Source of the DNA: Tectiglobus sp965223355
Lineage (GTDB): Bacteria; Pseudomonadota; Alphaproteobacteria; Rhizobiales; Hyphomicrobiaceae
DNA length: 64,000 nt
Assembly: GCA_965223355.1 (NCBI GenBank)
Contig: CBDCWE010000003.1
Location: 1,674,001-1,738,000 of the forward strand
Reading direction: 5' to 3'
Shown: piece after piece, positions 28,332-36,665 of the stretch
How positions within the stretch are numbered: the stretch's first letter is position 1
How the letters are laid out: each line of letters begins with the position of its first letter
The notes under the pieces: generated by a model
Databases searched by the model: none
The model's input: the letters and a program-made list of their open reading frames with translations, nothing else
Told to the model about the DNA's origin: nothing
Translations under genes and position numbers: made by a program

Positions 28332-29204
28332 CTACTGATCGATGGTCTTGACGACGCTGGATGTCGGCCGGCTCGAGCCGGCGGTACCCAACCCGCGCAC
28401 ATTCTTTTCGATGGCCTTGTCGTAGCGCGGTAGCGTGGTTGCCGGGAAGGCCGCCGTCATATGCACGATCCTGAAGTCTTCCGATTTCAGCATGTCGAGG
28501 ATCAGCGCCAGCGCCTTTGCCGTCACCGGCTGGATGTCGTGCAACAGCAGGATGCCCTTGCCGTTGGCCTTCAACTTCGCAAGCACCCTGCCCGCCAGTT
28601 TCTTTGGAGAGCGGTACTTGAAGTCGAACGAATCGACGTCCATCGAGAAAACGGCGAGGTTGCGCTTGGCCAGGTGGTCGAACGTGCCTTTGGAATCGCG
28701 CAGAAACGGAAAGCGAAAGAACGGTGCGATCGGTTTACCGACGGCGCGCCTGACGGCGCTGACACCGCGCTCGATCTCGTCGATCGCTTTGCCCAAATTC
28801 TTGCCGGTATACTTGCCGCGGGCCAAATTGCGGTGCGACCACGTGTGCGAGCCGACCGTATGACCGGCGCTGTGAACGCGCCGAATAATCTCTGGCATCC
28901 CCAGTGCCATCTTGCCGATTGCGAAAAACGTCGCTTTCGTGCAATGGCGCTTGAGGGCGGCCAGCACGCGGTCGGTGAGTTTGACTTGGGGGCCGTCGTC
29001 GAATGTCAGAACAACCTCTTTGTCCTGCAGGAAATCATGAACCTTGTAGTGTGCAAAGCCGAACGCCGGAGCACCGGTGGTGTCAATCTGGACGGTGCGT
29101 GAGACACCAAGCGCACGCGGATTGCCCGGGCAGGTTTGCGCGACCACGGAAGTTACCGAAAAGATGCCGGCAACGCCGGCCAGCACGATCGTTCGCTTCT
29201 GCAT
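28332..29204 (-). CDS. Secreted polysaccharide deacetylase (NodB-type)
   Basis: About 290 residues from ATG 29204. Seen: signal peptide (RTIVLAGVAGIFSVTSVVAQ), then a NodB homology domain with the metal motif TFDDGP (D69, D70), ATFFAIGK, HTVGSHTWSHRN with H120 and H124, and the last motif LLLHDI. This family removes N- or O-acetyl groups from chitin-like polymers, peptidoglycan or xylan; secretion plus the full triad indicate an active extracytoplasmic enzyme. The linker VSAVRRAVGKPIAPFFRFPF is typical. The C-terminus ends SSVVKTIDQ. The flank at 28270-28300 carries a decayed piece of a family H element (GCCCTTTGGAAACCC). Confidence 0.88.
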   Translation of the reverse strand: MQKRTIVLAGVAGIFSVTSVVAQTCPGNPRALGVSRTVQIDTTGAPAFGFAHYKVHDFLQDKEVVLTFDDGPQVKLTDRVLAALKRHCTKATFFAIGKMALGMPEIIRRVHSAGHTVGSHTWSHRNLARGKYTGKNLGKAIDEIERGVSAVRRAVGKPIAPFFRFPFLRDSKGTFDHLAKRNLAVFSMDVDSFDFKYRSPKKLAGRVLAKLKANGKGILLLHDIQPVTAKALALILDMLKSEDFRIVHMTAAFPATTLPRYDKAIEKNVRGLGTAGSSRPTSSVVKTIDQ

Positions 29205-29520
29205 GCTCAATCCCCCATGGCCGTGTTGGTCGTTCGCTGCAGTGATGACAATTGCAGAAGACAACGCAGCGCACCCAATGCTATGTTGCCTGCCACGATG
29301 GCAGCATCAAGTCCTGTCCGCGGCGGCTGGCGCTATTGCGGCCAGCGTTGCCATTGCGCTGCAGGTTCGCCAGTCACTGGCGCCGCCCGGGTTCGACCAA
29401 CACAAGGATATTTCTGGCCTAACCACATTATTTCATAGCAATTGACACAATGGCGCCGCTACTTACTGATCAACTTATCCGACCGAAGCATTCCTAAAAG
29501 GGGCTTTTATGGAGGGGACA
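29205..29520. other. Intergenic region upstream of the bactofilin gene
   Basis: No gene is recognised. This is the divergent control region of the polysaccharide deacetylase (minus) and the bactofilin (plus). No clear promoter or operator; the last bases hold the strong GGAGGGG ribosome site of the bactofilin gene. Confidence 0.4.
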
Positions 29521-30081
29521 ATGTTTTCACGCAACTCAGACAAAGAGGCGGCCCGTGCGTCGGATTCCGCCCAGTCCAGCGCCACCCCGCCGCGTCCGAC
29601 ATTGCGCGGCACGTCGCCGACGACGACCGCTCCGGCAGCGGGTGTTTCCGTTATCGGTAGCGACTTGACGATCGTCGGTTCAGGGCTTCGGATCATTGCC
29701 CAGCAGCCGCTGCAAGTCGACGGCGAAATTCAGGGCGATGTGCTCGGCACGCGGGTGACGATCGGGACCAGCGGCAAAGTCACCGGCCTCGTCAATGCCG
29801 AGCAGGTTCACGTCAACGGTACCGTCAACGGCACCATCAAGGGGCTGGATGTCATCCTGTCTTCGACATCGGTCGTCGAAGGCGACATCTACCACCAGAC
29901 CATCACGCTCGAACAGGGCGCCGCGTTTGAAGGGCGCTCGCGCCGACCCGCCGATCAAAGCGAGCTCCGCCCCCAACTGTCGAGCACCAGCACCAATTCA
30001 GGCCCGTCGCCGGGCGTTGCCAACGGTGTATCGTCCGACACGTCCGATATTGCCGCTGTTTCAGGCAGCGAGCCGTCCTGA
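29521..30081 (+). CDS. Bactofilin (polymer-forming cytoskeletal protein)
   Basis: 186 residues from the ATG at 29521, chosen because GGAGGGG lies five bases upstream; an alternative ATG at 29509 adds four residues. Seen: a Ser/Thr/Pro-rich N-terminal tail, a DUF583 beta-helix core (SVIGSDLTIVGSGLRI, LQVDGEIQGDVLGTRVTIG, GLVNAEQVHVNGTVNG, VVEGDIYHQTITLEQG) and a disordered Ser-rich C-terminus. Bactofilins polymerise without nucleotide and organise cell-wall enzymes; the adjacent divergent deacetylase and the peptidoglycan-binding gene are compatible with a cell-wall role here (inference). No M23 peptidase neighbour, which is frequently paired with bactofilins. Confidence 0.9.
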   Translation: MFSRNSDKEAARASDSAQSSATPPRPTLRGTSPTTTAPAAGVSVIGSDLTIVGSGLRIIAQQPLQVDGEIQGDVLGTRVTIGTSGKVTGLVNAEQVHVNGTVNGTIKGLDVILSSTSVVEGDIYHQTITLEQGAAFEGRSRRPADQSELRPQLSSTSTNSGPSPGVANGVSSDTSDIAAVSGSEPS

Positions 30082-30275
30082 CATCGCCGAGCGCAGGCCA
30101 GCTCACATGGTGGTCGGGCGCCGATGATGGACCCAGCGATAACGTACCAATAGCATGATGTCGCGCGGCGCATTTTGTGCTGGCCAGCCTCACCAGCGAC
30201 CGATATACGTGCGACCTTGTTAACCATATTCGCGTTGCTCAATTAAATTGATAAGTGCGCCAGAAGGGGGTTGGA

Positions 30276-30602
30276 ATGAAAGCGTTTCTGCTTGCTGCGA
30301 TCGGCGCAGCGCTGCTGGCGGTCAGCATCAGCGCAGATGCCCATGCCGCCTGCCAGAAACTCGGTTTTACGGTCAATGACTACGGCAAGGACGGTCCCAC
30401 GAACGACGCCAAAAATCTACTTGACGAGTATATTAACAAGTGGACCGCAGCGAACGGTATCAAGAAGTTCCGTGTCGGCAAAAAGACCGTGACTTGTGAG
30501 CTGTTCCTGGATTTCGGGTTTTTCGACGAGCACACGTGCAAGGCGGTCGCCACCTTCTGCTGGAACGGCCCGGCTGTCAAAAACCCGAAGAAGGTATACT
30601 AG
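30276..30602 (+). CDS. Small secreted Cys-containing protein, unknown function
   Basis: 108 residues from ATG 30276. Signal peptide MKAFLLAAIGAALLAVSISADAHA, then a mature part with four cysteines (AACQKLG, KTVTCELF, EHTCKAVATFCW), pairing possible into two disulfides. No family recognised. The last codon block KNPKKVY is followed by a TAG that lies in the left CTAG edge of family R element R4, so the repeat fixes its C-terminus. Codon usage looks like its neighbours. Function: none proposed. Confidence 0.65.
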   Translation: MKAFLLAAIGAALLAVSISADAHAACQKLGFTVNDYGKDGPTNDAKNLLDEYINKWTAANGIKKFRVGKKTVTCELFLDFGFFDEHTCKAVATFCWNGPAVKNPKKVY

Positions 30603-30736
30603 ATCATCGTGCTTTAAGTTGGAATCGCCATTGCGGTTCCAACTTAAAGCACAAAGATGATCGCCACTTTAGAGGCGAGCAACTTTCTGTCTTTATTCGG
30701 GATCGTTCCGATTCCGAATAAAGGCAGGTTGCTCTA
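30599..30736. repeat. Family R element (R4), full length
   Basis: 138 bp from CTAG (30599) to CTAG (30733-30736): imperfect palindrome (left arm GGAATCGCC) followed by link GATGATCGCCACTTTAGAGG and the GAGCAACTTTCTG / GGCAGGTTGCTC module. Abuts H3 with no gap, and its left CTAG contains the stop of the preceding gene. Confidence 0.93.
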
Positions 30737-30909
30737 GGCAACCTCTGATCAAATCTTAGGCTTCCAAAGGGCATTGTCCTTTGGCGGGGTTGTTAGGGGC
30801 CGCGCCCTTAACCAATCGCCGCTTGGCGGCGATCCATGAGGGGCTGTTCAGCCCCTCAATCTCCCCGACCAGGGGATCATCCCCTGGACCCCGGACGCAA
30901 TCAGAGGTG
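30737..30909. repeat. Family H five-hairpin element (H3)
   Basis: Order CCAAAGGGC, GGGCCGCGCCC (degenerate TTAAGGGC), ATCGCCGC/GCGGCGAT, TGAGGGGCT/AGCCCCTCA, CCAGGGGAT/ATCCCCTGG. Terminal inverted repeats ACCTCTGATC and AATCAGAGGT bound it. Lies between R4 and the receiver gene, which is convergent with the preceding secreted gene. Confidence 0.92.
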
Positions 30910-30944
30910 TCGTCGGTCATGGCCGCTCTTCAAGCGGGTCGTGC

Positions 30945-31313
30945 TCACGCAGCCCGCAGAAGCTCGGCGAATTTGTCTTCGATATCGGATTTCTCAATCG
31001 GTTTGAGAATGTAGGCGTCGGCACCGGCGGCGAAGGCTCGTGACAGATCGGCTGGATCGAGATCCGTGGTTGTGTAAACAACAAAGGGCTTGGGCCCGGT
31101 CACGTTGCGCATGAGCAACGGCAAAAACGCCTGGATTTCGGTGCCGGCCAATTGCCAGTCCAAAAGTACTGCATCCGGCCGGCGCTGGCGACAGATATCG
31201 AGCGCCTCCTGCGCAGTCGCTGCTTCCACCACTTCGAAACCGAGCCGGTTCAACAGTGCCCGGGCGACTTTGCGAACGGACTGAGATTCATCGATTATCA
31301 GACAAAGCTTCAT
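30945..31313 (-). CDS. Single-domain response regulator receiver
   Basis: 122 residues, a stand-alone CheY-like receiver with no output domain. Seen: acidic pair at the N-terminus (LIIDES), phosphoacceptor D52 in DAVLLDWQL, the conserved Thr region VVYTTTD and K104 in YILKPIEK. ATG 31313 is preceded by GGGAGG. chpT lies about 400 bp upstream on the same strand. Single receivers of this kind in Alphaproteobacteria take part in phosphorelays; position beside chpT suggests a link to the CckA-ChpT cell-cycle relay, but direct phosphotransfer is inference. CpdR is one candidate relative. Confidence 0.85.
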   Translation of the reverse strand: MKLCLIIDESQSVRKVARALLNRLGFEVVEAATAQEALDICRQRRPDAVLLDWQLAGTEIQAFLPLLMRNVTGPKPFVVYTTTDLDPADLSRAFAAGADAYILKPIEKSDIEDKFAELLRAA

Positions 31314-31716
31314 TGCCGTTCACCTCCCATCCTCAACCGCGAATTCGTTCATCCGTGTAACCATCCCTGCAACCCCCGGGTTCGTTTCAGACGTCGCCCA
31401 AGATACCTGCCCGAGATATCTCGATGACACCAACGGCCAACAGCGCATCTCAGGACCACGGGCTGCCGGCCGCACCTGACGAGCAACTTGCCCGAACCTG
31501 CACGCGTTTGGCCGCGTTCACCAACGATGCCGCCGCTGCACAGGCCGCGATAGCGCCGCGACCAGGCGATGGTGGCCAACAAACTTTAATGCCCCGTAAG
31601 CACTGTTCCGCCACTGCACCTTATCGTTGCAGGTGCCGCTACAAAGCTGCAGCGCCTCACGGCGTCCGGTCCAGGGCCCGAACACGCGCGCATTGTCGCC
31701 GACCGGGACGATTTGC
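31314..31716. other. Gene-free stretch between the receiver gene and chpT
   Basis: About 400 bp in which I recognise no gene. A + strand frame at 31424-31804 overlaps the chpT end and has no motif. The receiver promoter may be here, with GGGAGG at its start. Confidence 0.4.
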
Positions 31717-32352
31717 TCAGCCCCGCGCAATCAACGCGATATCCTCGCCAATTGGCTCAACCGACAGCTGCATCTTGGTCTCATCGGCCAGGCGGCGCGT
31801 GTAATAGGCCTGGATCGAAAGCGCATCGACTTCGATCGCCGCGCTGCCGGCAATGAACTCACCGAGATATTGTGGCGACCTGGCGTTGCGGCCGCTGCAC
31901 AACAGCTTGAAGGTCAAACTCGGCGCCGTTTCGACGTCGACCGTCACGTCGCCACCGCGTGGCAACGCCGAAGTTGCACATGCGATCAAGTTCAACAGCA
32001 GCTTGACCTGGTTTTTCGGCAGAGTTCCCGGAGCAGCATTCCAGTGCAACTTGAGCTTACCGTCGCCGAACAATCCGATTGATATTTGGCGCGCGGTATC
32101 CAGTTCGATTTGTGCGCCGGCCGAGCCGGCCGCGCCGAATGCAAACCGAGCAAATTGCAGTCGTGCGGAGGCCTGCTGAGTGACGCTTTGGATTACGGCC
32201 AGGGCATCGGTTCGCGATGACGCGTCGTCATCCTCCGCAAGGATTTCAAGTCCATTGTAGATGGCCCCGACAGGACCGACCACATCGTGACATATCTTGC
32301 TGGCGATGAGTGCGGCGAACTCCAAATCGGACGGCTGCGGCGGTGTTGTCAT
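31717..32352 (-). CDS. chpT: Histidine phosphotransferase ChpT
   Basis: 211 residues from ATG 32352; a TTG extension is possible. ChpT is the alphaproteobacterial histidine phosphotransferase that passes phosphate from CckA to the cell-cycle regulators CtrA and CpdR. Seen: LEFAALIASKICHDVVGPVGAI, a HisKA-like dimerisation helix with the phosphoacceptor H22, then ALAVIQSVTQQASARLQFARFAFG, and a degenerate ATPase-like domain (LPRGGDVTVDVE). Lack of ATP-binding motifs is normal for ChpT. The receiver gene downstream on the same strand would be a natural partner. It is convergent with nothing; cysQ lies divergent 265 bp upstream. Confidence 0.92.
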   Translation of the reverse strand: MTTPPQPSDLEFAALIASKICHDVVGPVGAIYNGLEILAEDDDASSRTDALAVIQSVTQQASARLQFARFAFGAAGSAGAQIELDTARQISIGLFGDGKLKLHWNAAPGTLPKNQVKLLLNLIACATSALPRGGDVTVDVETAPSLTFKLLCSGRNARSPQYLGEFIAGSAAIEVDALSIQAYYTRRLADETKMQLSVEPIGEDIALIARG

Positions 32353-32617
32353 ATGGGCTCTGGAACTCGGTTGTTGCGTGGACGCTGTGGTCAAAAAATG
32401 ACGTGGACCAGAACTCGTACGCGATCCGCACCGGGGACATGAATGGCATGCAAATCAAAAAGATACATTGTGCCGGGCCCCAATACCATGCCAATCAAGC
32501 GCAGCCTCGGATTTCGACCGAGAAATTCGCTGATCGTTGCGCAATGGCTGCAGCCGTGGACGGATCGCCGCGGCCGGCAAAGAGGTGGCATGATGTTGGA
32601 TTGGAGGGGCACTGTCG

Positions 32618-33451
32618 ATGGAGGACGATGAGCATCGAGCCATGGCAAATGCGCTACTCCCCGTCATTGTCAGAGCGGGCGCCATCGAGCTGGACTATTT
32701 CCGGCGCGGCGTTGTCGCCGAAAGTAAAGATGACGACTCGCCGGTCACGGCGGCCGATCGCGAGGCCGAAGACCTGATTGCGGCAGAACTGGCGACGCTT
32801 TACCCCGACATCCCGCTGATCGGCGAGGAAGCCGCCAGCCTCGGCCGCATTCCGGCGATTGCGCACCGCTTCTTTCTTGTCGATCCGCTCGACGGCACCC
32901 GGGAATTCGTGGCGGGACGGCCGGAGTTCACTGTCAACGTCGCCCTGGTCGTCGACGGCCAACCTCGGTTCGGCGCGGTCTATCACCCGCCGACCGGCCG
33001 GCTTTATGTATCGGTTGGGGCCGGCGCGGCGATCGAGTTGGATGTTCCGGCTTGCGCCCGGCCGCGCAGCCTCGATGAATTGCCCGTTGCCCGGATCCGG
33101 ACACGCGCGCCGGCGACCGGCGACTTGACCGTTGCCGTCAGTCGCAGCCATGCCTCCACCCAGCTCGGCACCAAACTGCGCAAACTCGGTATCGAGAACC
33201 ACATTGCAACAGGATCATCGCTCAAGTTCTGCCTCGTTGCCCGGGGTGATGCGGATGTCTATCCGCGGCTCAGCTCGATTAGCGAATGGGATACAGCTGC
33301 CGGTCACGCCGTGCTGCAAGCAGCCGGCGGTTGCGTTCTCGGTCTCGATAACCGGCCGCTGGCCTATGGCAATGCCGATCTCGGGTTTCGCGTGGCACCG
33401 TTCGTTGCCTGGGGCGACAGACGGCTTTCCGACAGGCTGTCTTTCGCCTGA
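32618..33451 (+). CDS. cysQ: 3'(2'),5'-bisphosphate nucleotidase, CysQ-type (inositol monophosphatase family)
   Basis: 277 residues, Mg-dependent phosphatase of the IMPase superfamily; CysQ hydrolyses phosphoadenosine phosphate from sulfate assimilation. Seen: the metal motifs IGEEAAS (residues about 68-74), DPLDGTREF (about 88-96) and WDTAAGHAVLQAAGG (about 223). ATG 32618 is preceded by GGAGGGGC. Histidinol-phosphatase or inositol monophosphatase are alternatives, but the DPLDGTREF block favours CysQ. The stop is 12 bp before a 26-bp piece shared with the IS481-type element end. Confidence 0.88.
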   Translation: MEDDEHRAMANALLPVIVRAGAIELDYFRRGVVAESKDDDSPVTAADREAEDLIAAELATLYPDIPLIGEEAASLGRIPAIAHRFFLVDPLDGTREFVAGRPEFTVNVALVVDGQPRFGAVYHPPTGRLYVSVGAGAAIELDVPACARPRSLDELPVARIRTRAPATGDLTVAVSRSHASTQLGTKLRKLGIENHIATGSSLKFCLVARGDADVYPRLSSISEWDTAAGHAVLQAAGGCVLGLDNRPLAYGNADLGFRVAPFVAWGDRRLSDRLSFA

Positions 33452-33462
33452 CCGGGGCTAAC

Positions 33463-33488
33463 TGTGTATTTCCAGAAGGTTGTTCGCA
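33463..33488 (+). repeat. Solitary copy of the IS481-type left end
   Basis: A 26-bp exact match to 42072-42097, the left end of the IS481-type element; both begin TGTGTATTTCCAGAAGG. No transposase follows. Nothing else is recognised in the 33452-33824 gap, so this may be a solo end left after deletion or insertion. Confidence 0.7.
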
Positions 33489-33824
33489 ATCGGAACGGCT
33501 CTGAACAACGGCACCAGGCTGATCGAGATGTCAACTGTCAGACGGAGCCCGAACCACCCTGCTCACCGGCCCGGCCAGCCAATGCCCAGTGTCTGATAGG
33601 CGGCCGGGAGCGGGCGGACCGGTGAGCGCGACCCGCATGCAGAGCGGACTGCGAAACGCCGTTTGCATATGAACCACTGATGCGACCACTGACGCGATTG
33701 CCCATTTCCGCCGCGATTGCGGCAATCAAGGGCCATACTTATTCGCTATTTTCGCTGGTTATCGGTCGAATCAGTCGATGGACTGCTGTGATCAAGGCCG
33801 CCGCTCCAATCTTCGGTGACAACC

Positions 33825-34697
33825 ATGCACAAAATAGCAGTCGCCTGTGCCGCACTCGGTTTGGCAACCCTCAGCAGTTTCGACGGCCATCGCGCCTTTG
33901 CACAGGAACGGTTGCCCTGGCAAACTCCGCGATCGGCTCAGTCGCATGATCCCTATGCGCCACAAAGCGACAATCAAGCCCGCACCCGAGGCGATGACCG
34001 AGGCCGCGCCGGCGCTTATCCACGCCGCCCGAGACAGCCGCCGCCGCGTTACCGTGCGCCCGAAAGGCGGTATGTCGCGCCGGCCGAGACCTACCGGCCG
34101 GGTCCCAACGTGCCGGCGCCGCGCAGCGAGGGCGAATATCGTAGACGTTACGATGATCGTAGCTACGACCGCGGCTACGACCGCCGCCGTGATGACCGCG
34201 AATACGATGATCGGCGCTCTTATTCGCAATCCGAGATTGTCGCAGCCGGACATCGCCTTTTCGGCCGGCTCAGCACGAGTCTGGCTCAGGCCATTGCCTA
34301 TACGTTCCGCCGCCAGGGCCGCCCGACCGGCTATATCCTGGGCGAAGATGCAGGCGGAGCGCTGATCGCCGGTTTGAGATACGGCGAAGGCTACTTGCAC
34401 ACCAAATACGGCGATCGCCGCAAGGTATTCTGGCAGGGCCCGACGCTCGGCTACGACTTTGGCGGTGAAGGCAGCCGGACCATGGTTCTGGTTTACAACC
34501 TGTCCAATCCAGCCAGCATTTTCCGACGGTTTGGCGGCGTGCAGGGCTCGGCCTATGTGGTCGGCGGCGTCAGCGTCCAACTGCTCAAGCACCAAGCGCT
34601 GACACTTGCTCCAATTCGCACTGGAGTTGGGCTCAGATTGGGTGCAAACGTCGGCTATCTGAAATTCACGCGCAGACCAACCTGGAATCCGTTCTGA
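33825..34697 (+). CDS. eipA: DUF1134 envelope protein, EipA-like
   Basis: 290 residues from ATG 33825 (GTG 33816 also in frame). Seen: signal peptide (IAVACAALGLATLSSFDGHRAFAQ), a low-complexity Arg/Asp/Tyr/Pro-rich middle (RRRYDDRSYDRGYDRRRDD) and a C-terminal DUF1134 domain (SEIVAAGHRLFGRLSTSLAQ, GYILGEDAGGALIAGLRYGE, LVYNLSNPASIF). EipA in Brucella and relatives is a periplasmic protein needed for envelope integrity. The domain match is strong; the low-complexity linker is longer than necessary and may be disordered. No operon partner. Confidence 0.85.
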   Translation: MHKIAVACAALGLATLSSFDGHRAFAQERLPWQTPRSAQSHDPYAPQSDNQARTRGDDRGRAGAYPRRPRQPPPRYRAPERRYVAPAETYRPGPNVPAPRSEGEYRRRYDDRSYDRGYDRRRDDREYDDRRSYSQSEIVAAGHRLFGRLSTSLAQAIAYTFRRQGRPTGYILGEDAGGALIAGLRYGEGYLHTKYGDRRKVFWQGPTLGYDFGGEGSRTMVLVYNLSNPASIFRRFGGVQGSAYVVGGVSVQLLKHQALTLAPIRTGVGLRLGANVGYLKFTRRPTWNPF

Positions 34698-34830
34698 AGA
34701 CCAGCTGTCGAGATTGGTCGTCACGGACTTTACGCGATTGTCTTGGTTGGCAAGCGCGCTGAGGAACCGGTCGTATGCGCGCACGACCGCCGTCTGTTGC
34801 AACCGCCGACGTGCGGCATCGCGGGCTGGG

Positions 34831-34961
34831 GCAACCGGCCTTTCGTCAAAATCGGAACGATCGCGACGAAAGGTCGAAGGTTGCGCGATTGCAATGTAGC
34901 GATCATCGTGCGCCAAGTTGGAACCGCAATGCCGGTTCCAACTTGGCGCACGATGATCTAG
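34831..34961. repeat. Family R element (R5), diverged
   Basis: Diverged copy: GCAACCGGCCTTTCGTC opens it, GACGAAAGG pairs with CCTTTCGTC, then the palindrome with GTGCGCCAAGTTGGAACCGC arms (CGCCAA replaces CTTTAA in both arms, so the stem is kept), then GATGATCTAG. Compensated substitution in both arms is consistent with selection or templated change on the hairpin. Confidence 0.8.
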
Positions 34962-35088
34962 TAATATGCGGTGGCATGACTCGCAAGCCATGCCGCGGCC
35001 GATTGTCGGGCGGCCCGGCAAACGTCACGTGGCGCCGCCAGCCGTGCAGCCGAATGCGCGAATTTTGAGCAGACCAGAGGACCGTCAG

Positions 35089-36585
35089 GTGTTCACAATC
35101 CAGTCAATTATGCTGGTTTCACTGGGCTTCCTGATGGCGCTGCTCGTGGTCCTGGTGGTTGCGCCTGTCTATTGGGGCCGCGCTGTGCGGTTAACGACGG
35201 AGCGCATCCGCCAAACGCTGCCGATCAGTGAGCCCGAAATCCGAGCGGAACGGGATCGATTGAGAGCACAACATGCCATTCGCGTGCATCAGTTGACGAC
35301 CCGGGTCGACGCCGCGCAGATGTCGGCAGCGCGGCAGAAAGTGGAAATCAATCGCCGCGAAGCAGCAATCAGTGATCTTGAACGACAGCTCAGTGATCTC
35401 AACATAAACTTCGAGGCCAGCGAAAATGCGCGCCACGTCCTCGAACAAACCATTCTCGATCGGGTCCCGCGGGTCGAAGAGCGCCTTGGCGAAGCGCGCA
35501 AAGCCCTGTTCCAGCGCGACCGGGAGATGGCCGCCCTGCAAGCGGATACCGCCAAGACTTTCCGGGCACTTGATGAAGCCATGCAGATCAATGCCCAGCA
35601 GCGCCTTGAGATCGATCGCCTGAAGAGTTCGGTGGCCACGCGGACCGGGCGCAACGCCAAACATCCGGCGACACCGCACCACGACAGCGAGCTGGCTGTT
35701 CGCTCGGAACTGGAGGCCTTGCGCACCCGGGTCCGGGATCAAGCGTCCCTGATCACCAAACTGCAGGACGGTTTGGCGCAACGCAAAGCTGCTGACACTT
35801 ATGGTCCGGCCAGCGCGCAGCAGGCCAAACGCGACTCAAGCATTGCCGAACTCGATTCGGGACTGCAAAACGCCAAAAGCATCCTGACATCGCTCGCAGA
35901 CAATGATGACAACGCCGTCGCCGAGCAGGCCGAAGCCATGAAGCTGCTCAAGGCTCAAAACGAAACCCTGGTGGCCGAGATCGAGAAGCTCAAGGCATCC
36001 CTGCAGGTCTATGAGAGCGTTGATGGCGCCGGAAAGTCGGGCGCGTTGCGCGACAGCAGGATTTCGCTTAAGGCCCGGGTCGCAGCGCTCGAGAAGGAGA
36101 CGTCGGGGCAGGCTGAGACAATCCGGCGCTTGCGCGCCGAGCTTGCCTCAGCCACCGACCGCAGCGCACGACAAGCCGCACAACATCTTGCGGAATTGCG
36201 CCGGCTTGGCGCCGGTACGGTTCCGGCCATGCTTGACGAGCGACCGGCCGACAACAACGCCGACGTGCGCCACCCCAAGCGCCAAAGCCTCACCCACAGA
36301 ATAACGCAGTCGGTCCCGACGACATCCGCCGACCTTGCCCGCTCGCCGGCCGCCGAGACCCACAAGGTGGCGACCAATGGCTTGGCCGCCGGCCCAGCCG
36401 ATCCGACCGATCGGCGCGCCGGCAACCCGGTTGCCACGGACCTGCGCAAGCCCGCACCGGCCGACGCCGACACCGATGCGCAAGTGTCACGCAACACCGA
36501 AATCGCGGATGCCGTTGACGAGACCACGACAACTCCGAAGCGCAGCAGCCTGCTTCAACGTATTGCCGGCCTCGGCAAGGACTAG
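35089..36585 (+). CDS. Coiled-coil protein with N-terminal membrane anchor, unknown function
   Basis: 498 residues from GTG 35089 (GAGG upstream; ATG 35110 also possible). Seen: one N-terminal transmembrane helix (LGFLMALLVVLVVAPVYW), then predominantly heptad-like helices from about residue 40 to 390 rich in Arg/Glu/Gln (RDRLRAQHAI, ISDLERQLSDLN, LRTRVRDQASLITKLQ), then a Pro/Ala/Asp-rich disordered tail ending SSLLQRIAGLGKD. No enzyme motif. A structural or scaffold membrane protein is the likeliest reading. The tail-anchored gene and the gspF-K genes follow on the same strand, so a role in secretion-machine assembly is possible but unproven. Confidence 0.75.
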   Translation: MFTIQSIMLVSLGFLMALLVVLVVAPVYWGRAVRLTTERIRQTLPISEPEIRAERDRLRAQHAIRVHQLTTRVDAAQMSAARQKVEINRREAAISDLERQLSDLNINFEASENARHVLEQTILDRVPRVEERLGEARKALFQRDREMAALQADTAKTFRALDEAMQINAQQRLEIDRLKSSVATRTGRNAKHPATPHHDSELAVRSELEALRTRVRDQASLITKLQDGLAQRKAADTYGPASAQQAKRDSSIAELDSGLQNAKSILTSLADNDDNAVAEQAEAMKLLKAQNETLVAEIEKLKASLQVYESVDGAGKSGALRDSRISLKARVAALEKETSGQAETIRRLRAELASATDRSARQAAQHLAELRRLGAGTVPAMLDERPADNNADVRHPKRQSLTHRITQSVPTTSADLARSPAAETHKVATNGLAAGPADPTDRRAGNPVATDLRKPAPADADTDAQVSRNTEIADAVDETTTTPKRSSLLQRIAGLGKD

Positions 36586-36665
36586 TATATTCACTGGGCT
36601 GTAAACTTTGTTCTCTGGGGCTTCGTGCGGGCGCGGTGAAGACCGGGAAGAACGACGGGTGGGAT

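Noticed and set aside
30737..30909. Family H elements as classical intrinsic terminators
   Set aside because: No T-run follows any stem and there are five stems; a termination role is possible but not shown.
31424..31804. 126-residue + strand frame
   Set aside because: Overlaps chpT and lacks homology.
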